NCBI GenBank assembly: GCA_002368175.1
Contig: AP018172.1
Coordinates: forward strand, 4,028,001 to 4,092,000
DNA: 64,000 bases
Origin: Calothrix sp. NIES-2098
GTDB taxonomy: Bacteria; Cyanobacteriota; Cyanobacteriia; Cyanobacteriales; Nostocaceae
Direction: 5' to 3'
Below, piece after piece: positions 39,106 to 47,384 of this stretch. A program made the translations under genes and the position numbers. The notes under the pieces were generated by a model. The model was not told the origin of the DNA. It was given only the letters and a program-made list of their open reading frames with translations, and did no database searches. Each line of letters opens with the position of its first letter. The first letter of the stretch is position 1.

Positions 39106-39914
39106 CTAGCTTGATAAATCCTCGTCTTAGCCAGCTTTGTCCAGCTATCTAAAATTTGCATGGCAAAATCTGCCAAACAAAACCAAATTTCTTGTGTCTA
39201 ACTCTGAATTTGCCGGACAAAGCCATTTATTTTTTTGCTGTTCTCATAATATACGGTTTATCTATAGACTTACAGGTGTTAAGAGATATTTATACAGTTT
39301 AGCGATAGGATTACCGTAGTTTATATTTTTTTAACAATCCCTATAGGGATGTAATATCTGGAGTTGATTGTGGATTAGCAATCGCCCTAGAAAATCAATT
39401 GTCGGTTCTCAGTTGGGTGCGGGGACTGTTTAACTCAGAATTAAGGCTATCTGTTGAGATCGCACACTCGGAATGTAGATTATTGCAGACATAGTTTCAG
39501 TGTGAAGCTGAATAGCTCATGCTAATGAGTGTTGGTTGTCGTCCAAACTGCGATCGCTATTATGGAAAGCACAAGGTTTATTTGAGTTGATTGACCTGGA
39601 TTATTGCTAGAAAAAACCTTCTTTTAGCCAAATACGGTTTAATTAAGAGATATTGTAATAATTAACACAAACTAAGTGACACAATGAATATTTAGCAAAT
39701 AGGCGATCGCTACTGATAAACTTAATTCAGGATTGTTTGCTATTAAACAAATATCATAACTGTATGGTTTCGTAGGCTTTTACAAAAATTCCATGTGATT
39801 TCTATACCTAGTGGTAGCGTATTTAAAACCTGGCTTTGTTGATTGCAATCTAGTTATATCTAATTACCAAAATCAGGCGATCGCTAGCAATCATTGCCAA
39901 GAAAGACCCTTAAA
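39106..39914. other. Intergenic region left of the nifK break, 809 bp
   Basis: AT-rich sequence with HIP1 sites near 39550, 39702 and 39877. It contains no nifK C-terminal codons in any frame I read, no recombinase, and no transposase. A short open stretch of about 40 codons at 39359-39493 (+) matches nothing I recognise. If nifK is split by an excision element, this is the element's nifK-proximal end. Confidence 0.6.
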
Positions 39915-41219
39915 TTAACTTGATAGCGCACACAAAAGAGAACGTAAGTGCCACAAGTCCTTACCACCCCAGATTTTAGCTTCCTTACCGAAGGGGCTAG
40001 AATCTAGCAATGCTTGAAGTTCTTTTTCAAATACTTCGTTGGAGTTGTGAACCACAATATGTACGGGTTCAGCACCCAATTCCAGCATGAAGCCAACAAC
40101 GCTGTAAACTAAATCGGGATCGCCGTAGATAGCGAAGCGCTTACCGTGAACCCATGCATGAGAGTCAGTCATCGCATCAACTGCGCGACCGCGTTCGATT
40201 TCTAATTCTTCAGGAATTGGTTTACCAGTCAGTTCGCTGAGTTTCATCAGGAACTCATCAGTAGCCTTAATACCCCAAGGACGGGAAACTACAACATCTT
40301 GCTGCCACTCTTTAGCGATGTACTCACGAGTCTTAGGAGTAGAGTGAGCTTGCATCACCACTGTAGCTTTAGCATTAATTGCATCTGCTGCTTCTTCCAG
40401 CTTTGTACCACCTGGGTACATATCGAATTCACCAGTGTTAGGTGCATCCAGATAATCGCTGTTGTCAGAGAGAATTGTGTAGTCGATACCAAACAAAGAA
40501 GCAATGCGTTTTACTTCCCGGAGATTGCCAACATAGGTGTCAAAACCAGAGATGAAGTTGATTTTGCCATTGCTAGCGGATTTCTTCTTACCTGCGGTTA
40601 AGGTAGTTAGAATTCCCTTCATCATGTTGTCGTAACCAGTGATGTGGGAACCAACAAAGCTAGGAGTGTGAGCAAAGGGTACTGGTAAATCTTGAGGAAC
40701 TGAACCAGCGTTCTTAGCGTTGGTAATAAACGCACCCAAGTCATCACCAATAACCTCAGCCATACAGGTGGTGCAAACTGCAATCATTTTGGGCTTGTAA
40801 AGCTGGTATGAGTTTGCCAAACCATCAATCATGTTTTGCAGACCACCGAACACCGCTGCGTCTTCAGTCATGGAAGAAGAAACGCCAGAGAATGGTTCTT
40901 TGTAGTGACGGGTTAAGTGGGTACGGAAGTAAGCAACACAACCTTGAGAACCTTGAACGAAAGGTAAAGTACCTTCAAAGCCAACAGCAGCGAACATAGC
41001 GCCTAAAGGTTGGCAACCTTTAGCAGGGTTAACGGTCAAAGCTTCACGAGCGAAGTTCTTTTCACGATAATCCCAACTCTTTGTCCATTCTGCAACCCGT
41101 TTTACTTCTTCGGGGTCGTGACCGTTTTCAAACTCTCTCTTGTTTTGAAAAAGTTGTTGGTATTCCGGTTGGTGGAACAGTTGTACGTGATCTTGAATTT
41201 TATCTGGATTCTGAGGCAT
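39915..41219 (-). CDS. nifK: Nitrogenase MoFe protein beta subunit, 3' end missing
   Basis: This is NifK from the ATG at 41219 (GGAG about 13 nt upstream, protein begins M-P-Q-N-P). It carries the P-cluster region P-A-K-G-C-Q-P, G-S-Q-G-C-V-A-Y and T-T-C-M-A-E-V-I-G-D-D. The frame ends after 434 residues, whereas cyanobacterial NifK is about 510. The last nifK-like residues are K-D-L-W-H-L-R-S-L-L, then C-A-L-S-S and stop. The expected continuation (T-E-P-V-D-F and so on to D-L-I-R) is absent in all three frames. The C-terminal segment is structurally needed, so this truncated form should not make active nitrogenase. Either an excision element or an old break separates it from its 3' end. Confidence 0.95.
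   Translation of the reverse strand: MPQNPDKIQDHVQLFHQPEYQQLFQNKREFENGHDPEEVKRVAEWTKSWDYREKNFAREALTVNPAKGCQPLGAMFAAVGFEGTLPFVQGSQGCVAYFRTHLTRHYKEPFSGVSSSMTEDAAVFGGLQNMIDGLANSYQLYKPKMIAVCTTCMAEVIGDDLGAFITNAKNAGSVPQDLPVPFAHTPSFVGSHITGYDNMMKGILTTLTAGKKKSASNGKINFISGFDTYVGNLREVKRIASLFGIDYTILSDNSDYLDAPNTGEFDMYPGGTKLEEAADAINAKATVVMQAHSTPKTREYIAKEWQQDVVVSRPWGIKATDEFLMKLSELTGKPIPEELEIERGRAVDAMTDSHAWVHGKRFAIYGDPDLVYSVVGFMLELGAEPVHIVVHNSNEVFEKELQALLDSSPFGKEAKIWGGKDLWHLRSLLCALSS
39925..39940. other. Breakpoint in nifK (candidate element junction)
   Basis: Read on the - strand, nifK homology is lost at about CTCTTTTGTGTGCG. The codons CTT TTG (Leu-Leu) fit nifK and the following TGT GCG CTA do not. No TATTC core and no known nifD- or hupL-element core is visible here. 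Confidence 0.7.
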
Positions 41220-41324
41220 TTCTGGATCTCCAAGCTGACTGAATTCGTGACTGGTCAAACAATGAGCATTTCTTGTGGGTTCAGGTAAGGAGAGCTGGAG
41301 ATGGGAAATAGAAATATAATTCAA

Positions 41325-41439
41325 AACTCAAAATGCAAAACACAAAATTCCCAACTTTGAATTTTTAATTTTGAATTTTGGATTCCCAAATCCCCCCTGG
41401 GGTTTTAGCCCCAGGCCCCGAATCTCTCTATTCCATTCC
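41325..41439. repeat. nifD-nifK spacer with heptamer repeats and a GC hairpin
   Basis: The spacer holds AAAATTC/TTTTGAA-type short repeats (about 41325-41385) and a 7-bp hairpin, CCTGGGG at 41396-41402 and CCCCAGG at 41409-41415. Such repeats are frequent between nif genes of Nostocales. The hairpin could stabilise or process the nifD transcript 3' end. Confidence 0.65.
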
Positions 41440-42936
41440 CTAAACGGCAGCTTTAGCCTTAGCTTTAGTATTCTTGTTCCAAGGAGCGCCAATTAATCCC
41501 CAGGTTGGGCTGTTGAGTGCCAAATCCATATCGCGGGCGAAGATGGCAAATCCGTCATAACCGTGATAAGGGCCGGAGTAATCCCAAGAGTGCATTTGAC
41601 GGAAAGGAAGACCCATCTTTTGGAAAACGTACTTCTCTTTCACACCAGAAGCAATCAAATCTGGTTTGAGTGCTTTTACAAACTCCTCAAATTCGTAAGC
41701 GGTAACGTCGTCATAAACGATGGTGCCGTTTTCGATGTAGTGAGTGGTACGTTTGTAGTCGTCGTTATGAGCGAACTCATAACCTGTACCAATCATCTTC
41801 ATACCCAAATCTTGGAAAGCGGGTACAACGTGGCGAGGACGCAAACCACCAACCATCATCGCAACGGTCTTACCTTCCAAACGGGGGCGATACTTAGCAA
41901 CGATCGCATCCATTGTCGGCTGATACTTGGCAATCACCTTCTCAGCGTTTTCTTGGATCTTCGAGTCAAACTTAGAAGCAATTTCCCGTAAGGATTCAGC
42001 AATCTTGGTGGGGCCGAAGAAGTTGTATTCCAACCAGGGGATACCATACTTCTCTTCCATGTGACGGCTGATGTAGTTCATCGACCGATAGCAGTGGATG
42101 AGGTTCATCTTCACATTAGGGGTCATCAACATTTCGTTGATTGTGCCATCACCAGACCACTGAGCGACTACGCGCAAGCCGATTTCTTCTAAGAGGATGC
42201 GGCTAGCCCAAGCATCACCACCGATGTTGTAGTCACCGATGATAGCTACGTCATAAGGAGTAGACTCAAACTTCAGTGTGCCATCTTTCTTAGCTTGATC
42301 TGCTCTGGGGAATACCCAGTCACGGATCATGTCGTTAGCAATGTGGTGTCCTAAGGACTGAGAAACACCACGGAAGCCTTCGCAACGTACAGGTACAACT
42401 GGCTTGTTAATTTCTTTAGCAGCTTTCTTAGCAACTGCTTCGATGTCATCCCCAATCAAACCGATGGGACATTCAGATTGAATAGAAACACCACGGCTGA
42501 GGGGGAACAGGACTTCGAGTTCTTGAATCAGCTTTAAGAGTTTTTTGTCACCACCGAAAACGATGTCACGTTCTTGGAAGTCAGAGGTGAAGTGCATGGT
42601 ACCAAAGGTGTCAACACCAGTTGTACCAATGTAGTAGTTACGACGACCAGACCAAGACCAGTAACCGCAACCTACAGGCCCGTGGCTGATGTGGATCATG
42701 TCCTTAATAGGACCCCAAACCACACCCTTAGAACCTGCATAAGCACAACCACGGGCGGTCATTACACCAGGTAGAGATTTGATGTTAGACTTAACGCCGC
42801 AGTCAGACTTACCTTCTTCGTATACGTTTAAGTGCTTTTCCCGTTTTTTGGCAGCTTTTTCAGGATAGGCTTGGAGAACTTCTTTAATTAGTTCTTTTCT
42901 TTCTTCAATGATGTTCTTGTTTTCTGGAGGAGTCAT
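41440..42936 (-). CDS. nifD: Nitrogenase MoFe protein alpha subunit, uninterrupted
   Basis: This is full-length NifD of 498 residues, with AGGAG about 19 nt before the ATG. P-cluster Cys are in A-R-G-C-A-Y-A-G and G-P-V-G-C-G-Y-W, the FeMo-co Cys region in G-Y-N-I-G-G-D and the FeMo-co His region in H-S-W-D-Y-S-G-P-Y-H-G. In Nostoc/Anabaena PCC 7120 the nifD element interrupts this gene near its 3' end; here the reading frame is continuous to the stop, so no nifD element is present. NifD pairs with NifK to form the MoFe protein and lies 220 bp upstream of it. Confidence 0.98.
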   Translation of the reverse strand: MTPPENKNIIEERKELIKEVLQAYPEKAAKKREKHLNVYEEGKSDCGVKSNIKSLPGVMTARGCAYAGSKGVVWGPIKDMIHISHGPVGCGYWSWSGRRNYYIGTTGVDTFGTMHFTSDFQERDIVFGGDKKLLKLIQELEVLFPLSRGVSIQSECPIGLIGDDIEAVAKKAAKEINKPVVPVRCEGFRGVSQSLGHHIANDMIRDWVFPRADQAKKDGTLKFESTPYDVAIIGDYNIGGDAWASRILLEEIGLRVVAQWSGDGTINEMLMTPNVKMNLIHCYRSMNYISRHMEEKYGIPWLEYNFFGPTKIAESLREIASKFDSKIQENAEKVIAKYQPTMDAIVAKYRPRLEGKTVAMMVGGLRPRHVVPAFQDLGMKMIGTGYEFAHNDDYKRTTHYIENGTIVYDDVTAYEFEEFVKALKPDLIASGVKEKYVFQKMGLPFRQMHSWDYSGPYHGYDGFAIFARDMDLALNSPTWGLIGAPWNKNTKAKAKAAV

Positions 42937-42979
42937 TTCTAGTCTCTCTTGCTCCTAAGGAACCGGGGTAGTCAGGGTA

Positions 42980-43017
42980 GGGGATTTCCCCTATGGGGTT
43001 GGGGACTCTTAGTCCCC
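42980..43017. promoter_or_regulatory. Two GC hairpins in the nifH-nifD spacer
   Basis: GGGGATTTCCCC (42980-42991) and GGGGACT-CTT-AGTCCCC (43001-43017) form two compact stems downstream of nifH. In diazotrophs, stems at this position limit readthrough or stabilise nifH mRNA, giving more nifH than nifDK transcript. The role here is inferred from position. Confidence 0.6.
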
Positions 43018-43087
43018 GTGGGGGATAGAAATTAGATCATAGGTAAAAGGGAAATGATGCAGGTATTCCCTTTTCCTAAAACATAGT

Positions 43088-43981
43088 TTACTTAACAGGT
43101 GCTTCCGCAGCGGTCTTACCGATGATGTCTGCGTGCTTGGTATCGTCGTCGAGAATACCGTATTCGATCAACAGAGCTTCTAGATCGTCCATTTCCATTG
43201 GTGTCGGAATGGTGAGCTTGGTGTTGTTGATGATCTTCTTAGCTAGTGCGCGGTATTCTTGAGATTGGTTGCTGTCGGGTGCATACTCGTTAACAGTCAT
43301 CCGGCGCAATTCTGCGTGTTGAACGATGTTGTCGCGAGGTACGAAGTGAATCATTTGGGTGTTCAAACGTTCAGCCAAGTTTTCAATTAGTTCAGCTTCA
43401 CGGTCAACTTTACGGCTGTTACAGATCAAACCACCTAAACGTACACCACCGGAGTGAGCATATTTCAAAATACCACGAGCGATGTTGTTAGCAGCGTACA
43501 TCGCCATCATTTCACCAGAGGTAACGATGTAGATTTCTTGTGCTTTACCTTCACGGATAGGCATAGCGAAACCACCGCATACAACGTCACCTAATACGTC
43601 GTAAGATACGAAGTCTAGGTCTTGGTAAGCACCGTTTTCTTCCAAGAAGTTAATAGCGGTGATAATACCACGACCAGCGCAACCTACACCGGGTTCTGGA
43701 CCACCAGACTCCACGCACTTCACATCACGGAAGCCGGTCAACATTACTTCTTCTAATTCTAAATCTTCTACTGCACCACGTTCTGCTGCTAAGTGCAGCA
43801 CGGTGGTTTGAGCTTTACTGTGGAGCATCAAACGGGTGGAGTCAGCTTTGGGGTCACAACCCACAATCATAATGCGCTGACCCATTTCTGCCATAGCTGC
43901 CAGGGTGTTTTGAGAGGTGGTAGATTTACCGATACCGCCTTTACCGTAGAAAGCTATCTGTCTAATATTTTCGTCAGTCAT
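43088..43981 (-). CDS. nifH: Nitrogenase Fe protein
   Basis: NifH of 297 residues from the ATG at 43981, chosen because the protein then starts M-T-D-E-N-I-R-Q-I-A and AGGAAA lies about 13 nt upstream; the frame is open six codons further. The P-loop G-K-G-G-I-G-K-S-T-T, the [4Fe-4S] cluster Cys in G-V-G-C-A-G-R-G and V-V-C-G-G-F-A, and the ADP-ribosylation-site Arg in G-P-E-P-G-V-G-C-A-G-R are present. As a homodimer it passes electrons to the MoFe protein with ATP hydrolysis. Confidence 0.98.
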   Translation of the reverse strand: MTDENIRQIAFYGKGGIGKSTTSQNTLAAMAEMGQRIMIVGCDPKADSTRLMLHSKAQTTVLHLAAERGAVEDLELEEVMLTGFRDVKCVESGGPEPGVGCAGRGIITAINFLEENGAYQDLDFVSYDVLGDVVCGGFAMPIREGKAQEIYIVTSGEMMAMYAANNIARGILKYAHSGGVRLGGLICNSRKVDREAELIENLAERLNTQMIHFVPRDNIVQHAELRRMTVNEYAPDSNQSQEYRALAKKIINNTKLTIPTPMEMDDLEALLIEYGILDDDTKHADIIGKTAAEAPVK

Positions 43982-44297
43982 GGTTCGTGTTTCCTGCAAT
44001 TGGTTGGTTGGTGGGTCTTTTGCTTTTGTCTGTTGGGTCTCACACCCGTTGAAGCTCGGAGTGAGTTGGTGTAGAACGTCGCCGGGGGCGATCGCTCCAC
44101 AGCAAAAACTAGCGGTAGTAAAGACATCTATGTTCCTCGGCCAAATTAAATTTTTTTTCTTTTAATCTTTGTTAATAGCCATGAAAAATGACTATTAACA
44201 AAGGTAATTACGCACTTTACAAATACTTGTGATTCAGATAGAAACACCTGGTAGGACTTGACTGATGTATGCTTTGACTATCAATCTCGAAGTCCAA
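43982..44297. promoter_or_regulatory. nifH upstream region, 316 bp
   Basis: This is the leader between glbN and nifH, both on the - strand, and the likely site of the nifHDK promoter. It contains a T-rich tract (about 44150-44163 on +) and the strong palindrome at 44167-44203. I could not find a convincing NtcA box (GTA-N8-TAC) by eye. Confidence 0.55.
44167..44203. promoter_or_regulatory. Perfect 12-bp inverted repeat upstream of nifH
   Basis: CTTTGTTAATAG (44167-44178) and CTATTAACAAAG (44192-44203) are perfect complements with a 13-nt loop. On the nifH strand the stem is followed by an A-rich run rather than T, so it does not look like an intrinsic terminator. It could be an operator or a 5' UTR stem. 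Confidence 0.7.
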
Positions 44298-44654
44298 TTA
44301 CTTGTTTAAAATAGCGCCTTTGACATTGGAGACGCGAGCCATTGCAGCGCTGATATCATCAGCAGACACTCCATTTGCAGCCATTGCATCGCTGAGGTGC
44401 TTGGCAATAGTATCAAAGTGTTGGGGCTGTATATTCATACCTGTGTGGGTTTTGTCCATTGGGCGACCTGCATATTGCTTTGGCCCCTCAAGTAACTGAG
44501 CTACGAAAGCAACAAAGTGACTACGTTGTTTCGCCATATCTGTCTTAGCGAAGAAAGTATTCACGCTGCTGTCTGCTTGGATGCGTTTGTGTAAATCTGC
44601 AACTACTTTGTCGAGAGTTGCTTGTCCGCCAATTTTTTCGTAGAGTGCGCTCAT
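44298..44654 (-). CDS. glbN: Cyanoglobin (truncated hemoglobin, group I)
   Basis: This is a 118-residue truncated hemoglobin. It has Y-E-K-I-G-G-Q at the N-terminus, R-S-H-F-V-A-F in the E helix, the G-G/G-R-P-M turn and the proximal His in K-T-H-T-G-M-N. Length and sequence match Nostoc GlbN, which is encoded between nifU and nifH in Nostoc commune and some relatives, exactly as here. It binds oxygen with high affinity and has been proposed to protect or supply respiration around nitrogenase. Expected expression is under nitrogen limitation at low oxygen. Confidence 0.96.
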   Translation of the reverse strand: MSALYEKIGGQATLDKVVADLHKRIQADSSVNTFFAKTDMAKQRSHFVAFVAQLLEGPKQYAGRPMDKTHTGMNIQPQHFDTIAKHLSDAMAANGVSADDISAAMARVSNVKGAILNK

Positions 44655-44850
44655 ATCCTCATTCCTTTGAAGCGAGTTGGATTATGGAATTCGCAATTAG
44701 GCGTGGAATACTTGCCTATGTGCTTTAGCTGTCTGTTGTCGGTAGGACTGAATTCATTGATGCGAAGCGAATTGTCTCTGTCAAATCCTACTTTTTGTGT
44801 CTTAGCTGATGCACATGAGGGAGTATTTGTGCAGTGCGTAAAATCTAGAG

Positions 44851-45762
44851 TTATGGCTCAACCGCTTCTACTATCAGGTTCTTGCTGACTCGATCCTGCA
44901 ACCTGGCTTCTATGGCAATCTTGAGAGTTGCTGTGCTGCTAGAACAAGAACCACAAGCTCCTTGCAGTAGAACCTTAACGCGATCGCCGTCCACATCGTA
45001 CAGTTCCACATCGCCGCCGTCAGCAATCAGTACTGGTCTGACTTCTTCATCTAAGACCTTTTGAATTAGTGCAATTTTCTGCACATTAGTCAATGGGCGT
45101 TGTGATTGTTTAGCAGTAGCAATATCGGTTGCAACTTTCACGCTATAGTTATCGATTGCAGGTGTTGCGGCTTGTTGCTGTACATCTTTAATAATATCAT
45201 CAATATTTGCCAGACAGGAACCGCATCCGCCACCAGCTTTGACGTAGTTTGTTACCTGCTCGGCATCAGTAAGGTTATTTTCCAAAATCACGCGCCGAAT
45301 TTTGGATTCGCTGATACCAAAGCAACTACAAATGAGTGCGCCTTCATCATCGTCATCATGGGCAGTTAGGGGAATGCCGCGATAATTATAAATTGCCGCT
45401 TCTAGCGCTTCTTGCCCCATCACAGAGCAATGCATTTTCGCTTCTGGCAATCCACCCAAGTAATCTGCAATGTCTTTATTGGAGACATTTAAGGCTTCAT
45501 CTAAGGTTAAACCCTTAATCATTTCAGTGAGGGCGCTGGAAGATGCGATCGCACTGGTACAGCCAAAAGTTTGAAAGCGAGCATCGAGAATCTTATCGCT
45601 GGCGACTTCAACTTTCAAGTGTAGTCTCAGAGCATCACCACAAGCAATGCTACCTACCTCTCCAGTTGCTACCTTCACCCCAGATTCATCAGCTTCTTCA
45701 ATAGCTCCCTGATTCTTGGGATTGTAAAACAGTTCTAATACTTTATCTGTGTAGTCCCACAT
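44851..45762 (-). CDS. nifU: Nitrogenase iron-sulfur scaffold protein
   Basis: NifU of 303 residues from the ATG at 45762, where the protein begins M-W-D-Y-T-D-K-V; the frame is open further upstream but that extension is translated repeat sequence. Domains in order are the IscU-like N-domain (Cys in I-A-C-G-D-A and F-G-C-T-S-A), the central [2Fe-2S] domain with C-S-C-F and G-G-G-C-G-S-C-L, and the C-terminal Nfu domain with G-A-C-G-S-C. It assembles iron-sulfur clusters for nitrogenase from sulfur supplied by NifS, encoded just upstream. Confidence 0.96.
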   Translation of the reverse strand: MWDYTDKVLELFYNPKNQGAIEEADESGVKVATGEVGSIACGDALRLHLKVEVASDKILDARFQTFGCTSAIASSSALTEMIKGLTLDEALNVSNKDIADYLGGLPEAKMHCSVMGQEALEAAIYNYRGIPLTAHDDDDEGALICSCFGISESKIRRVILENNLTDAEQVTNYVKAGGGCGSCLANIDDIIKDVQQQAATPAIDNYSVKVATDIATAKQSQRPLTNVQKIALIQKVLDEEVRPVLIADGGDVELYDVDGDRVKVLLQGACGSCSSSTATLKIAIEARLQDRVSKNLIVEAVEP

Positions 45763-45908
45763 AACCGATTTTAGATTTTGGATTTTGGATTTTAGATTGA
45801 GGGATTGGGCATTGGGGAGGCAGTGCGTTGGACGGGTTCCCCGGCTTGAAGCAACTGCCGTCATTGGGCATTGATTCCATTCTCTATGCCCCATGCCCCA
45901 TTCCCTAA
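45763..45908. repeat. nifS-nifU spacer made of short repeats
   Basis: The 146-bp spacer is built from TTTTGGA/TTTTAGA heptamers (about 45770-45800) and CCCCATGCCCCATT-type repeats near 45890-45905. It is translated through in the long nifU frame, which explains the apparent N-terminal extension. Confidence 0.65.
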
Positions 45909-47117
45909 TTAGCGATGAGCCAGTGTTTGCTCTTGCGCTTGCAGCCAACCTGCTTCGTCATTTTTGAAGGGTGAAAGGGCACGCAAACGTTCTACAATCT
46001 CAGGCATTACCGCGATTACTCGATCGATTTCGGCTTCTGTGGTGTAGCGACAGAGGCTAAAGCGGATGGAACCGTGCAAGGTGGTGTAGGGTAAACCCAT
46101 TGCTCGCAATACGTGGGAAGGTTCCAAAGAGCCAGAAGTACAAGCAGAACCAGATGAGGCACAGATACCGTATTTGTTCAGGGAGAGTAAGATGGCTTCA
46201 CCTTCGATATACTTGAAGCCGATGTTAGTGGTGTTTGGCAATCTCTGCGTAATATCGCCATTAACTTCACAATCAGGAATCGTAGCGAGTAAGGTTTTTT
46301 CTAGGCGATCGCGCAGCCTGCTTTCTCTTTTTGTCGCCTCTTCTAAATGTAACAGTTCCAGTTCGGCAGCTTTGCCGAGTGCAATAATTCCGGGAACGTT
46401 CTCTGTTCCCGCACGGCGTCCGCGTTCTTGGTGTCCGCCAATCAAAAAGGGACGGAATCTCACACCACGCCGGACATATAAAGCCCCAATTCCTTTGGGT
46501 GCGTGAATCTTGTGACCGGATAGGGTTAACATATCTACGGTGCTATTCTTCATATTTAAGGGAATCTTCCCTACTGCTTGCACCGCATCGACGTGGAATA
46601 AAGCGCCATACTCTTTGGCTCGCAATCCAATCTGCTCGATTGGGAAAACCACGCCAGTTTCGTTATTTGCATACATCGTTGTCACCAAGGCGGTGTTACC
46701 TGTCAAGGAAGCTTCTAGCTCATTGAGATCCAATTGTCCCTGACGATTTACCGAAAGATAGGTAACACTATAACCTTGGGTTTCTAATTGCTTGCAGACA
46801 TTCAGTACTGCTGGGTGTTCAACTTGGGTAGTAATAATATGTCGCTTGTCTGGTTGCGCCAACAGTGCGGCGCGAATTGCAGCGTTATCGCCTTCAGTTC
46901 CGCAACTAGTGTAGACAATTTCCGATTCATCGGCTCCCAAAAGGGCTGCAAGTTGTTCTCTTGCTATTTTCACTGCTTTGGCAAGCTGTCCGCCAAAGGT
47001 GTGCATACTAGAGGGATTGCCGTAATATTCAGTTAAGTAGGGCAGCATTGCCTCTACAACTTCTGGGTCTACCTTAGTGGTGGCATTATTATCGAGATAA
47101 ATGCAGTTGTTTTGCAT
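45909..47117 (-). CDS. nifS: Cysteine desulfurase, nitrogenase-specific
   Basis: NifS of 402 residues from the ATG at 47117, where the protein begins M-Q-N-N-C-I-Y-L-D-N-N-A-T-T as in other cyanobacterial NifS; the frame stays open upstream to 47249 without homology. The PLP Lys is in L-S-G-H-K-I-H-A-P-K-G-I-G-A and the catalytic Cys loop in S-S-G-S-A-C-T-S-G. It removes sulfur from L-cysteine for NifU. Its upstream neighbour is the fdxN remnant, giving the usual fdxN-nifS-nifU order. Confidence 0.96.
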   Translation of the reverse strand: MQNNCIYLDNNATTKVDPEVVEAMLPYLTEYYGNPSSMHTFGGQLAKAVKIAREQLAALLGADESEIVYTSCGTEGDNAAIRAALLAQPDKRHIITTQVEHPAVLNVCKQLETQGYSVTYLSVNRQGQLDLNELEASLTGNTALVTTMYANNETGVVFPIEQIGLRAKEYGALFHVDAVQAVGKIPLNMKNSTVDMLTLSGHKIHAPKGIGALYVRRGVRFRPFLIGGHQERGRRAGTENVPGIIALGKAAELELLHLEEATKRESRLRDRLEKTLLATIPDCEVNGDITQRLPNTTNIGFKYIEGEAILLSLNKYGICASSGSACTSGSLEPSHVLRAMGLPYTTLHGSIRFSLCRYTTEAEIDRVIAVMPEIVERLRALSPFKNDEAGWLQAQEQTLAHR

Positions 47118-47271
47118 TGGTTCTAATTGTGAGGAGACAAGAGCCAAAATTTTGAGGTAATACCAATAATATGAAGTGTGAAGTCTGTAGGGCGTTCGTC
47201 GGAAGGTAGGATGAAGTTTTTCATTGGGCTTCATCCTAAGCTGTGGCAAGCATCCCCAAGGGCCTCTATAG

Positions 47272-47337
47272 TTATGCTTCTGCTTCTATCACTTGGGGTT
47301 GACGCTTTTGCAACTGCTCAGAGAATTTCTGAGAATA
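47272..47337 (-). pseudogene. fdxN: 3' end of fdxN, cut by the fdxN element
   Basis: On the - strand, 155 bp upstream of nifS, a 21-codon segment reads Y-S-Q-K-F-S-E-Q-L-Q-K-R-Q and ends V-I-E-A-E-A and TAA at 47272-47274. This matches the C-terminus of the heterocyst nif-region ferredoxin FdxN (Y-S-Q-K-F-S-E-Q-L-Q-K in Nostoc/Anabaena). Upstream of the TATTC core the similarity stops. The 5' part of fdxN is not in the window. This is a gene split by a programmed element, not a decayed gene, if the element can still excise. Confidence 0.88.
47333..47337 (-). other. fdxN element attachment core TATTC
   Basis: The - strand carries TATTC exactly where fdxN homology is lost. In PCC 7120 the fdxN element recombines between two TATTC direct repeats. 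The partner copy should lie beyond 64000 next to the fdxN 5' end. Confidence 0.8.
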
Positions 47338-47384
47338 GAAGTATCCTCTATCAAATATAATAAAGGTTGTGTCTATGCGCTGTT

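Noticed and set aside
39850..39930. A frameshift as the cause of the short nifK
   Set aside because: I read the other two frames past the break and neither gives the expected T-E-P-V-D-F-F-I-G-N continuation, so the downstream DNA is not nifK.
39925..39940. nifK break as a second XisF site
   Set aside because: No TATTC core is present at the breakpoint on either strand, so the fdxN recombinase is unlikely to act there.
41563..41991. 142-codon + strand ORF inside nifD
   Set aside because: It is the antisense shadow of the well-supported nifD frame and has no homology.
44167..44203. Intrinsic terminator after glbN
   Set aside because: On the transcribed strand the stem is followed by A-rich sequence, not by a T-run.
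45763..45948. Long N-terminal extension of nifU overlapping nifS
   Set aside because: The extension is translated short-repeat DNA and NifU homology starts at M-W-D-Y-T, so the start is at 45762.
47118..47249. N-terminal extension of nifS
   Set aside because: NifS proteins begin at M-Q-N-x-C-I-Y-L-D; the upstream codons have no homology, so the start is at 47117.
47367..47384. TTG start for xisF six codons upstream
   Set aside because: The ATG at 47385 gives M-E-S-W-G-Y-A-R-V-S and the expected family length.
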